From NCBI GenBank assembly GCA_949514915.1, contig CATFLP010000035.1, forward strand, positions 1 to 40,848: 40,848 bases of DNA. The letters run 5' to 3'. How positions within the stretch are numbered: position 1 is the stretch's first letter; the number at the start of each line of letters is the position of its first letter. This DNA comes from Methanobacteriota archaeon. GTDB lineage: Archaea > Thermoplasmatota > Poseidoniia > Poseidoniales > Poseidoniaceae. Shown here piece after piece: positions 7,528 through 15,360 of this stretch. The translations under genes and the position numbers were made by a program. The notes beneath the pieces were generated by a model. The model ran no database searches. It saw only the letters and a program-made list of their open reading frames with translations, and was not told the DNA's origin.

Positions 7528-9282
7528 ATGAAAATATTAAAAAAAATTATTGAGCCAACAATTGAAATAATTTTTAAGGATTATAATTTAGAATTTCATG
7601 ATTATAAAAACCTAATTCAAATACCAAGAGATACTGATGTTTGTGACTTATGCATTCCTTGCTTTTCATTATCTAAAATACTTAAAAAATCACCAATACA
7701 AATAGCGGAAGAAATAGCATCAAAGGCAAAAAAAATTATCGGTGAAGATATTTCAATTAGTTCCATTAATGGATATGTTAATTTTTATTCTGATCCTAAA
7801 TGGTTAATTAAAAAAATAATTCTAGAAAAATATGAATTTTTCGAGGATGATCCAAAAAGTAAAATATTAATTGAGCATACTTCAGCTAATCCTAATGGAC
7901 CGTTCCATGTAGGAAGGGCTAGAAATGCAATTTTAGGGGATGCACTTGTAAGATTAAACAGAGATTACGGTAATAGCGTACAAGCAGAATATTACGTTGA
8001 TGACATGGGAAAACAAGTTGGAATACTTGCATGGGCAATTGAAAATTTAACTAAAGAAGAAATTGAAAAAGCACTTCAAAGAGAAGGTATTGAAGAGTTA
8101 AACCCAATGTGGAAAAATAAAGAAGATCATGTAAGAGTAAGATGGTATCAAGCAGCAAATATACTAAGAAAAGACAATCTAAAAATTGAATCAGAATTAA
8201 ATGAAATGATAAATAAATCTGAAGAAGGAGATACTGAAGTCCTAAATCAATTCTATAATGCGTTTCAACCTATTTTAGATGGGATGTTAGAAACATTATC
8301 TAAATTAGGAATCAAATATGATTCTTTTACTAATGAATCACAATTCATAATTGATGGCTCTGTTAGTAAAATTATGGAAGAACTAAAATCTTCAGAGCTT
8401 TATGGTGTTGCAGAAAATGGAGCTAAATATCTTGAACTAGAAAGTAAAGGAGTTAGTGGAAAATCTACTAAATTTTTCTATCAAAGAGGAGATGGTTCAA
8501 GTTTATATGCAACTAGAGATTTAGCATACCATAAATGGAAATGGACTAAATCTGATAAGTTGATTAATGTTCTAGGAGAGGATCATAGATTACAATCAAA
8601 ACAAGTATCTATTGCATTAAATGAACTTAAAATCAAATCACCTGAAGTCATATTTTATGCATTCATAAAATTACCAGAAGGCAAAATGTCTACAAGAAAA
8701 GGAAATGTTGTATTTATGGATGATTTGATTTATGAAGCAGAAGAATTAGCATTAGAGATATTAAGTCAAAGAAAAATGGGAATTGAAAAATCCCAAGCAA
8801 TGAATATTGCAAAATCTGTTGCATCTTCAGCGATTAGATTTAATATTCTAAAAGTTTCTCCAGAAAAAGGATTCACATTCAAATGGGAAGATGCTCTATC
8901 ATTTGATGCAGATTCTGCACCATTCATAATGTATTCTCATGCAAGATCCTGCTCAATAAAAAAGAAAGTTGACAATCTAGAATACATTGAAAATAATATA
9001 GATCTAAATAATATAGAATTAAATGATTCTATTTCAAAATTATTAAGGACAATAATGAGATATGAAGATTCTATTGAAAAAAGTGTCAAGGAAAATAAAC
9101 CAAATCATTTTTGTTCATATATGCTTGAATTATCTGCCGCCTACAATGCATTTTATAGAGATTGTACAATAATTAATGAAAATGAAGTTAATAATTTATT
9201 TTTCAAAGTTAGTGAATACTCACGTAAAATAATCAACAGAGGATGTACAGCGCTTGGAATCATTCCTCTAGATTCGATGTAG
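7528..9282 (+). CDS. argS: Arginyl-tRNA synthetase
   Basis: A 584-residue class I synthetase. An N-terminal additional domain (residues 1-110) precedes the HIGH-type signature SANPNGPFHVGR (HVGR at 127-130), the KMS-type signature KMSTRKGN at 386-392, and the C-terminal anticodon-binding helical domain with the usual SAAYNAFYRDC region. It charges tRNA-Arg. It is co-transcribed with aRF1 (4-base gap). The last 23 bases overlap the 3' end of the converging hypothetical gene. Confidence 0.96.
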   Translation: MKILKKIIEPTIEIIFKDYNLEFHDYKNLIQIPRDTDVCDLCIPCFSLSKILKKSPIQIAEEIASKAKKIIGEDISISSINGYVNFYSDPKWLIKKIILEKYEFFEDDPKSKILIEHTSANPNGPFHVGRARNAILGDALVRLNRDYGNSVQAEYYVDDMGKQVGILAWAIENLTKEEIEKALQREGIEELNPMWKNKEDHVRVRWYQAANILRKDNLKIESELNEMINKSEEGDTEVLNQFYNAFQPILDGMLETLSKLGIKYDSFTNESQFIIDGSVSKIMEELKSSELYGVAENGAKYLELESKGVSGKSTKFFYQRGDGSSLYATRDLAYHKWKWTKSDKLINVLGEDHRLQSKQVSIALNELKIKSPEVIFYAFIKLPEGKMSTRKGNVVFMDDLIYEAEELALEILSQRKMGIEKSQAMNIAKSVASSAIRFNILKVSPEKGFTFKWEDALSFDADSAPFIMYSHARSCSIKKKVDNLEYIENNIDLNNIELNDSISKLLRTIMRYEDSIEKSVKENKPNHFCSYMLELSAAYNAFYRDCTIINENEVNNLFFKVSEYSRKIINRGCTALGIIPLDSM

Positions 9283-9793
9283 AATCTTCTTCAATAGATT
9301 TTTCATATTCTTCTAAAAGTGTTCTATGAGTGAAAATATCTGAATCTTCTGAAACTGAGGCTCTAATCTTAGCCCCATAATTCCTTAATGAAGATAGTGC
9401 ATCTGCCAAAGTATCTACTTGAGATGTATATCCTATTGGTGGCCACCCACAATCAATTTTATCCATCTCTTTATCACTACTTTCAATCCATGCTTGGCAT
9501 GCTGGCAAATAGCATAATGCATTCATTTCTACAGCATCTGTCCAAAAAGTCCTTTCATCACATATAGGGCAAACATTAGCAGACATATGCTTTAATGGCA
9601 CAGCCTTGCTATCATCTGAATCAAGCGTCCACATTACTAATTGTGCCTCTTTATATCCTGAGGACCAATTTTCACTAATTTTTTTCTTTAATGCATCAAA
9701 AGCAAGAGATTCTTTAGAATATATTCCTAAACCTTCTATATTACCATCAATAGTTACTATTGAAGGAACAAAGACAAATTCATAATCATCCAT
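9260..9793 (-). CDS. Conserved hypothetical protein with Cys motif
   Basis: A 177-residue soluble protein, family not recognised. It has a central CPICDERTFW segment and later CYLPAC, giving a CxxC...Cx4C arrangement that could hold zinc, flanked by Trp-rich stretches (MWTLD, CGWPPIGY). The C-terminus is acidic. Its ATG shares one base with the TAA of the upstream M28 peptidase gene (TAATG), so the pair is translationally coupled. It overlaps the argS 3' end by 23 bases. Confidence 0.65.
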   Translation of the reverse strand: MDDYEFVFVPSIVTIDGNIEGLGIYSKESLAFDALKKKISENWSSGYKEAQLVMWTLDSDDSKAVPLKHMSANVCPICDERTFWTDAVEMNALCYLPACQAWIESSDKEMDKIDCGWPPIGYTSQVDTLADALSSLRNYGAKIRASVSEDSDIFTHRTLLEEYEKSIEEDSTSNLEE

Positions 9794-11541
9794 TATAATT
9801 CACCCCATCCAAGATATCTTACATATGATCCAAGTATTGTTCCTGTTACAAACAAACTTTCCTCATTAAATCTAGACATGTCATCTAAATAAGTATGATA
9901 TTCCCAAGAACCTCCTCCATAACTACCAACAATATCTTTATTTATTTTTTTAACAAAGGGACAGTGATCCGAACTACAAGCGATTTCATCATCATTTTGA
10001 TGGAAATAACTTAGAGAATATTTTGAAGAAATTTCTGGTTTTTCTTGTTTGAAAACCTCAATAATATTTGAAATGTGCTCAATATCTTCAACTCCATTTC
10101 CATAAAATGAAATACCATTGCCTCTATTTTCCAAATCAATATCAACATGAGGCATGTCAAAATTTACATAAAGCCTGAGCATTTCAGACAATTCTATAGA
10201 ATGAAGGTCTACGTATGCTGTTGAGCCGTGTAATCCTTCTTCTTCTCCGCCCCAAGTACAGAACTTAATTGTATAATATGAAGGGCCTATTTCATTTGAT
10301 AATAAGCTAAATTGTCTTGCCAATTCTAAAACGTTAGCTACTCCACTCGAATCATCTACTGCACCTGGACTATTGTACGTAGTATCGTGATGGCCTCCAA
10401 TAATTATCAATTCATCAGTTTGACCAGGCAAAACCCCGCAAGGAACCCTAACATCCATATTCCCATCATTATACATATCAGTAACTAAATTCAAACGTAC
10501 ATCATTTTGATCTTTATTTCCAAAAGCATTAGATAATATTTCAGCAACATCATTTGAAACCATCATAAATGCCACATCTGTCGGCATAGTTCCTAATTCA
10601 GTCACATCTACTGTTTTGAAAAATGGTATACAAGTCCCCTCGAATGAGGGGATTTTACAAGTATTACCTGAAGTTATAGCAATGATTAACCCAGCCAAAC
10701 TTGAATCTCTAGCCTTGCCATAAAATAAAGTATTGTCATTAACACCAACAGATTCTAACCATAGCATACCAACTTGACCGCTCGCATTATCCCAAAGAGA
10801 ATCATCAGAACCATCTGATAAATTCACAATTGTAAATTCATTTTGCCAAAATTGTATATCTCTACTACCTGAATATCCTTGTAATACAAAATCGGTCATA
10901 TGATTAAATTGTGTGATTTCAGCATTAATGTCTGTAGTTCCGCAAGGTGTCGGGCTTTGAATTCCCAAAGGGTATTGCCCTGGTATACAAATAGCTAATT
11001 CTGGTTCAGAAAGAATATCAAACATTGGAACGTTGAATGTTTCATATTGTAACATAAGCCCCATTTCTGTAAAGTTTTGTTGTATTGCATCAACAGTTGC
11101 CTGCTCTTCTATAGAGCCTGAATGTCTCCCAGGATCACCTAAATCAACCAACATTTGAGTATATTCTCTTGCTCTTGAGCTATCAAATTCTACTAATTTG
11201 TATTCTGGAACTTTGGAAGAGAATTGCGAAACGGTATAAATTCCAATTCCTGCTGTTGAAAATATTACCATTACTCCAATAATAACGTGAATTAATGAAA
11301 AAGCAATTCCTCCATTTGTTTCCCATTTTTTCTCTAATATTCTTTTCCAAATCCCATTTAATTTACTAGAATCATCTGAAACTGATTCGCTTATTTTTGC
11401 TTCTAGAATAATCGGTTCAGAAGACATAGAATCCATTAAACGGTCTACTAAATCCGCCTTATTTCCAGAAATTGGCAAATTCCGTTCCTTTAGCATCTCT
11501 TTAAGTTCAGAAACTTTGAGTGACATTAAGTCCTCTGCCAT
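9793..11541 (-). CDS. Membrane-anchored M28 peptidase with N-terminal SAP domain
   Basis: A 582-residue protein. Residues 5-38 (LKVSELKEMLKERNLPISG...ADLVDRLM) are a SAP motif; 80-105 form one membrane helix; the rest is an extracytoplasmic M28 zinc aminopeptidase. Ligands of the co-catalytic metal site are visible: GGHHD (H384, D386), GAVDDSSG (D396), WGGEEEGLHGS (E433, E434) and a late SSDHCPF histidine. The region 180-370 resembles a PA-like insert. By family it should remove N-terminal residues from peptides outside the membrane. The SAP domain would face the cytoplasm, an unusual combination. The gene is coupled to the next hypothetical gene. Confidence 0.88.
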   Translation of the reverse strand: MAEDLMSLKVSELKEMLKERNLPISGNKADLVDRLMDSMSSEPIILEAKISESVSDDSSKLNGIWKRILEKKWETNGGIAFSLIHVIIGVMVIFSTAGIGIYTVSQFSSKVPEYKLVEFDSSRAREYTQMLVDLGDPGRHSGSIEEQATVDAIQQNFTEMGLMLQYETFNVPMFDILSEPELAICIPGQYPLGIQSPTPCGTTDINAEITQFNHMTDFVLQGYSGSRDIQFWQNEFTIVNLSDGSDDSLWDNASGQVGMLWLESVGVNDNTLFYGKARDSSLAGLIIAITSGNTCKIPSFEGTCIPFFKTVDVTELGTMPTDVAFMMVSNDVAEILSNAFGNKDQNDVRLNLVTDMYNDGNMDVRVPCGVLPGQTDELIIIGGHHDTTYNSPGAVDDSSGVANVLELARQFSLLSNEIGPSYYTIKFCTWGGEEEGLHGSTAYVDLHSIELSEMLRLYVNFDMPHVDIDLENRGNGISFYGNGVEDIEHISNIIEVFKQEKPEISSKYSLSYFHQNDDEIACSSDHCPFVKKINKDIVGSYGGGSWEYHTYLDDMSRFNEESLFVTGTILGSYVRYLGWGEL

Positions 11542-11596
11542 AAAATGCGGTGAAAATTCATTATTAAGTAATCATCCTAAAGAATATTCAAAAAGA

Positions 11597-12166
11597 TTAG
11601 ATTTCATCCCCTGTCCATCTTTTTGAAACATTATTCTCAATTCCTAATTGATCTAAAATCCTAGACACTATGAAATCAACTAAATCATCAATTGAATTAG
11701 GATGATTGTAAAATCCAGGGCTTGCAGGTAAAATTACCGTATCCCAAGATGACAATTTCAACATATTTTCAATATGTGCTGTAGCCAAAGGAGTTTCACG
11801 AGGAACTATGATTAATTTCCTCCTTTCTTTCATTGCAACTATAGCACTTCTTGTAACAAGATTATCTCCGATTCCAGAAGCTAATTTTCCTAATGTTGTT
11901 CCGCTGCAAGGAACTATAACCATAGCATCTATTTTTGCAGAACCACTAGCAGACTTAGCAGCAATATCAGCATTATCTTCTAGTGTAACTCCTTCTATAG
12001 ATTTTAACTTTTCGAAATTATAACCACACTCATGAGTTAATGTTAATTTTGCAGACTCTGTAACAATAACTCTCATCATCTTACCTAAATCAGAAAGTAC
12101 GTTAATTAATTTAAGTCCATATAATGCTCCAGATGCACCTGTTATTGCAACAATGATTTCACCCAT
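11597..12166 (-). CDS. ubiX: Flavin prenyltransferase UbiX
   Basis: A 189-residue protein. Family features: IIVAITGASGALYG at the N-terminus (FMN/phosphate loop), MVIVPCSGTTLGKLASGIGDNL in the middle and RRKLIIVPRETPLA towards the end, all diagnostic of UbiX/Pad1. It makes prenylated FMN for UbiD-type decarboxylases; in archaea this supports the mevalonate variant using trans-anhydromevalonate phosphate decarboxylase. No ubiD is in the window. The ATG at 12166 is preferred over the TTG one codon upstream. About 26 bases separate it from the aminotransferase gene upstream, suggesting an operon. Confidence 0.93.
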   Translation of the reverse strand: MGEIIVAITGASGALYGLKLINVLSDLGKMMRVIVTESAKLTLTHECGYNFEKLKSIEGVTLEDNADIAAKSASGSAKIDAMVIVPCSGTTLGKLASGIGDNLVTRSAIVAMKERRKLIIVPRETPLATAHIENMLKLSSWDTVILPASPGFYNHPNSIDDLVDFIVSRILDQLGIENNVSKRWTGDEI

Positions 12167-12192
12167 CAATCATTTGTAAGAGACTCTATATT

Positions 12193-13431
12193 TCAAACCT
12201 TGTTTAATAATTCCAATAATGCATCAGCTAAATATTCATATTCAGATTCATGATTATACAAATATGCGGAAATTCTCAGATACCTGCCTTCAGGATTTGG
12301 CCAATACCATACAGGCACCTGAATTTTATATTTTTCAAGAAGTGAAAGATGTAAGGGATCTGGTTCATGCAGAGGAATCCCATTCTCAGCAGCACCAGGT
12401 AATTTTATGGTTGCTATGCAAGAAATCATATCATCTGGGCAAGGTTTCTCAATGTTTAATTTATCACAGAGGATCTCTCTACCTTTCAAAACCAATTTAT
12501 TATTCCTTAACATTATTTCATTTAATCCCCCATCAATTAAATTATCTAGAAAATTAATTAAAAATGGCAAAACACACCATGCAGAAATGTCTCTAGTCCC
12601 AGTCCAATCAAATTCGTGTCTAAATCTTGTTGTTTCTCCAAGAGGGAAAGTCATTCCATGACTAATAGTAAGTGGATGTATTAATCCTTGTAAGTCTCTC
12701 CTTACATGCATTATTGCTGTCCCTTTCGGTGAGCAAAGCCATTTATGGCAATTAGTGATTGTAAAGGATGCCCCTATCTCATTAATATCCATAGGAAACA
12801 TCCCAATTCCGTGTGCAGCATCTAGGAGTACTTTAATTCCAAGAGACTCTAGATTCTTAACTATCTTTTCAAAAGGAAGTTTTAATCCAGTAGGGCTTGT
12901 AACAGTATCAATCATTGCAAGTTTTGTATTCTTATTCACACAAGATAAAACGTTTTCAATAATTATTTGGCTGCTTTTCACTGGAAATGGAATTTCACAA
13001 ACTACAACTACAGCAGAATATTTTTTTGCAATAAAATCTAATGAATTTCTACATGCTTGATATGTATGATTCGTAACTACAATTTCATCACCAGGATTAA
13101 ATTCTAAAGACCTTAATATTGTATTTACTCCTGAAGTAGCATTTTCAATTAATGCCAAATCATCATAATCACAATTTAATAATTTAGATACTGCTTTTCT
13201 AGATTCTAATAATGCTTTAGGTGCTATTTCTTCAAAAAACCTAACTGGTTCTGTTTCCATAAGATTTTGCCAGCGCCTTTGTTCTTCTAAAATTAAAGTA
13301 GGTGTTGCTCCAAATGAACCATGGTTCAAAAAAATAATGTTCTCATCTAATTGCCAATTTGCGGATAAATCTGCCTTAACAGGTATTGCCATTGATTCAT
13401 CACAGTAAATAAGGTCCTTCAAGATGTGCAT
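12193..13431 (-). CDS. Class V PLP aminotransferase (isopenicillin-N-epimerase/EgtE-like)
   Basis: A 412-residue fold-type I PLP enzyme. FLNHGSFGATP at about 34-44, ENATSGVN at 96-103, DAAHGIG at 204-210 and TNCHKWLCSPKG with the Schiff-base lysine at about 230 match the isopenicillin N epimerase-like/EgtE subgroup of class V enzymes. The subgroup includes C-S lyases and epimerases, so the substrate cannot be read from sequence. An in-frame ATG at 13392 would remove 13 residues and give the more typical short leader before WQLDENIIFLNHGSFG. Followed by ubiX. Confidence 0.85.
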   Translation of the reverse strand: MHILKDLIYCDESMAIPVKADLSANWQLDENIIFLNHGSFGATPTLILEEQRRWQNLMETEPVRFFEEIAPKALLESRKAVSKLLNCDYDDLALIENATSGVNTILRSLEFNPGDEIVVTNHTYQACRNSLDFIAKKYSAVVVVCEIPFPVKSSQIIIENVLSCVNKNTKLAMIDTVTSPTGLKLPFEKIVKNLESLGIKVLLDAAHGIGMFPMDINEIGASFTITNCHKWLCSPKGTAIMHVRRDLQGLIHPLTISHGMTFPLGETTRFRHEFDWTGTRDISAWCVLPFLINFLDNLIDGGLNEIMLRNNKLVLKGREILCDKLNIEKPCPDDMISCIATIKLPGAAENGIPLHEPDPLHLSLLEKYKIQVPVWYWPNPEGRYLRISAYLYNHESEYEYLADALLELLNKV

Positions 13432-13463
13432 AATTTAAGCGCTAGTTACTTTTCGAAGGATTG

Positions 13464-13757
13464 ATGCTGGAATCAGAAACACTACCAAAAAAATTTGTAA
13501 TACCAATTATTTTTTTGATTATTATTGCATTATTAATCCCTATTGGAAATGTAGTCAATAATTCAGAAGATAATGTTACAGAAGAAGAAAAATGGAACCA
13601 AACGGTAGTAATTGCCGTATTTACATTATCTTTTGCATTAGCTGGCATCATAATTTTCGTAATCATAAGCAATCCATCAATTCTTTCTGAGGAAGATAAA
13701 AATGAAGATACCATAAGTTTTGTAGAAAGGGAACAAAATAATCAACACAAAAAATAG
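13464..13757 (+). CDS. Small two-TM membrane protein
   Basis: A 97-residue protein from the ATG at 13464. It has two membrane helices (FVIPIIFLIIIALLIPIG; VIAVFTLSFALAGIIIFVII) joined by an acidic loop with potential N-glycosylation sites, and a charged tail. A gaagga SD-like site precedes the ATG by three bases. No family was recognised. It is a single gene, divergent from the aminotransferase and ending 19 bases before the tRNA-Pro 3' end on the opposite strand. Confidence 0.55.
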   Translation: MLESETLPKKFVIPIIFLIIIALLIPIGNVVNNSEDNVTEEEKWNQTVVIAVFTLSFALAGIIIFVIISNPSILSEEDKNEDTISFVEREQNNQHKK

Positions 13758-13776
13758 TTATTTTGGCTCTTAAAGA

Positions 13777-13850
13777 TGGGCCCGCCCAGATTCGAACTGG
13801 GGTCTGTGCGTCCCAAACGCACGAGCATAACCAAGCTAACCCACGGGCCC
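13777..13850 (-). tRNA. tRNA-Pro (anticodon TGG)
   Basis: A 74-base cloverleaf on the minus strand. The seven-pair acceptor stem GGGCCCG/CGGGCCC is perfect, with discriminator A. The anticodon stem GTGCG/CGCAC encloses loop TTTGGGA, putting TGG at 13813-13815. The T arm is CCCAG-TTCGAAT-CTGGG. No intron and no encoded CCA. It reads CCN-family proline codons. Confidence 0.97.
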
Positions 13851-13875
13851 TTATTCTAGCCGAACATACTAGTAG

Positions 13876-13883
13876 TCATAAGC
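13876..13883 (-). promoter_or_regulatory. Possible box A (TATA) for tRNA-Pro
   Basis: GCTTATGA on the minus strand is centred about 29 bases upstream of the tRNA 5' end, the distance expected for an archaeal TATA element. The match is weak and position is the main argument. Confidence 0.25.
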
Positions 13884-13885
13884 AT

Positions 13886-14323
13886 TCAGCCTAACAGTAA
13901 CCATTTTTCTTTAGAGATCCTAAGAATTAATCCTTCAGATTCTGAAACTTCAATTACTTTTTCAAAATCGATTTCAAATTTATTTTTAACTAAAAATTTT
14001 TTTAAATCTTTTAAATAAATCTCTCCCTGTTCATTTGAAGAATTTTTTAAGATATAAGGTATAGATTTTTTTTCTTCAAATGCAGTTTTTTTAATCTCAG
14101 GCTTAATGTTAATTTTAGAAAAATCATCTCTTAATTCTTGAGGTATATTATTCAATGAAACTAGTCTATGTAATTCCTCAGTATCATTTGTCCTTCCAAT
14201 AATTTGTGGATTTATTTGAACTTCTCCACATCTAGTACATGAAAAATTAGATTTTTTATGCTTACCAAAAAAAAAGTCACAATCATTACATTTTATGATT
14301 AAATACAATGATGATTTAGACAT
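13886..14323 (-). CDS. Zinc-ribbon protein with helical C-terminal domain
   Basis: A 145-residue protein from the ATG at 14323 (a TTG three codons upstream is less likely). The N-terminus is a zinc ribbon (IIKCNDCDFFFGK...FSCTRCGEV) resembling the archaeal DUF1922/DUF5817 ribbon. A linker leads to a predicted winged-helix-like C-terminus (EIYLKDLKKFLVKNKFEIDFEKVIEVSESEGLI). The arrangement suggests a nucleic-acid-binding protein, but no family is named. It lies 10 bases behind the arginine-decarboxylase-fold gene. Confidence 0.65.
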   Translation of the reverse strand: MSKSSLYLIIKCNDCDFFFGKHKKSNFSCTRCGEVQINPQIIGRTNDTEELHRLVSLNNIPQELRDDFSKINIKPEIKKTAFEEKKSIPYILKNSSNEQGEIYLKDLKKFLVKNKFEIDFEKVIEVSESEGLILRISKEKWLLLG

Positions 14324-14333
14324 ATAAGACAAC

Positions 14334-14969
14334 TCATATGTTGAAATCTATATCTCCGTCTCTTTTAGGACCTCTTGGCATAGGAGATTTTGATTCTCTT
14401 TTATTTGGATTAATATCTAATGCTGAACGTGTAAGTCCCTTCCTAACTCTTCCCAATTGCTCTGAATGCTGAAAAGACATTGTTTCTGGCAGAATAAGAG
14501 CCGCTAATGCTACTCCATAATGGCCTTGTCCTGCCGTAACTTCATCTACAGCTATGTCAAATTCAATTACTTCTAAATCTCTACTAGCTAATTTATTTCG
14601 GAAATTTTTTCTTAGCAACTCATCCGTAGCTATTGAATCTGTTTTGGTTGAGATTGATGCTGTTATTGAACATTCATCACCTTCTGGAGTTTTACAATGA
14701 GCCCATGCAACTCCTGCAGATGCAATACCTCCATTGAAAGCATGCCCAATTGCCAGATGGCATTCAACTAAACTTCCCATAGGCAATAATTCTGGGGCTA
14801 TTGGTTCAAAACCCATAGGCAACATTGCTCCTTCAACTCTAATTAACCTAGCATCTCCAAGTCCTAACTCAACTAATCCTTGATCATATGCGTCTTCTTC
14901 GTTTTCACCCCATGGTGCTACAGCAGTCATTAACCATCCAGGACAAGCACTTGAATGAGGACCCCTCAT
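14334..14969 (-). CDS. Pyruvoyl-dependent arginine decarboxylase-fold protein lacking the cleavage site
   Basis: A 211-residue protein aligning over its whole core with archaeal PvlArgDC: AYDQGLVELGLGDARLIRV, then LLPMGSLV, then GGIASAGVAWAH. In the characterised family the self-cleaving Ser-Ser follows the LIRI/LVKV strand; here that place reads V-E-G-A (residues 45-48), with no serine. The glutamate-bearing strand (LIMEYEG in M. jannaschii, recalled from memory) reads SITASIST. Proenzyme cleavage and pyruvoyl formation therefore look impossible. The C-terminus carries an extra Arg/Lys-rich tail. Probably a non-catalytic or repurposed paralogue; distant fold similarity to another pyruvoyl family is less likely. 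Confidence 0.75.
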   Translation of the reverse strand: MRGPHSSACPGWLMTAVAPWGENEEDAYDQGLVELGLGDARLIRVEGAMLPMGFEPIAPELLPMGSLVECHLAIGHAFNGGIASAGVAWAHCKTPEGDECSITASISTKTDSIATDELLRKNFRNKLASRDLEVIEFDIAVDEVTAGQGHYGVALAALILPETMSFQHSEQLGRVRKGLTRSALDINPNKRESKSPMPRGPKRDGDIDFNI

Positions 14970-14994
14970 GAGTGACGGGTAATGTTAGGGGTTC

Positions 14995-15360
14995 ATGAAT
15001 GCACCCACTATCACGTCATTCATGGAGTTTGAGAAATCCCAGGTAAAATATTTTATTTTTGTAACTCAAATTCTAATTATGGTAGTATCATTATACAAGG
15101 TAATTAATGAACCAAGTGAAAAATACTGGATTTTAGTTATTGTACTCTCATTATTAATATTCATATTCATTATTTCTATGTTTACCAATAAAACAAAAAA
15201 TAAAAATAATTTTTCCCCACAACTTAATTCGGATATGGCAAACGTTCAAAAACCAAATAATATTAATTCTAAAAATGAAGTAAATGGAAATAAAAACGAT
15301 GAATCGATAAATGAAAATATCCCTGATGTGTTAGATGAAGGTTGGGATTTACCACTCTAA
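14995..15360 (+). CDS. Small two-TM protein with Asn-rich tail
   Basis: A 121-residue protein with two hydrophobic helices (VKYFIFVTQILIMVVSLY; YWILVIVLSLLIFIFIISMF). A polar Asn/Lys-rich cytoplasmic-looking tail ends in LDEGWDLPL, a conserved-looking acidic/Trp terminus. No family was recognised. An in-frame ATG at 15022 is an alternative start. It is divergent from the decarboxylase-fold gene; its stop directly abuts that of fttA. Confidence 0.5.
   Translation: MNAPTITSFMEFEKSQVKYFIFVTQILIMVVSLYKVINEPSEKYWILVIVLSLLIFIFIISMFTNKTKNKNNFSPQLNSDMANVQKPNNINSKNEVNGNKNDESINENIPDVLDEGWDLPL

Noticed and set aside
13442-13714. Minus-strand open frame opposite the small two-TM protein
   Set aside because: The plus-strand frame has an SD site, two clear membrane helices and charged ends. 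The minus frame is a low-complexity reflection of it.
13758-13885. tRNA-Pro as an integration (attachment) site
   Set aside because: No integrase, no second copy of the tRNA 3' end and no composition shift were found on either side.
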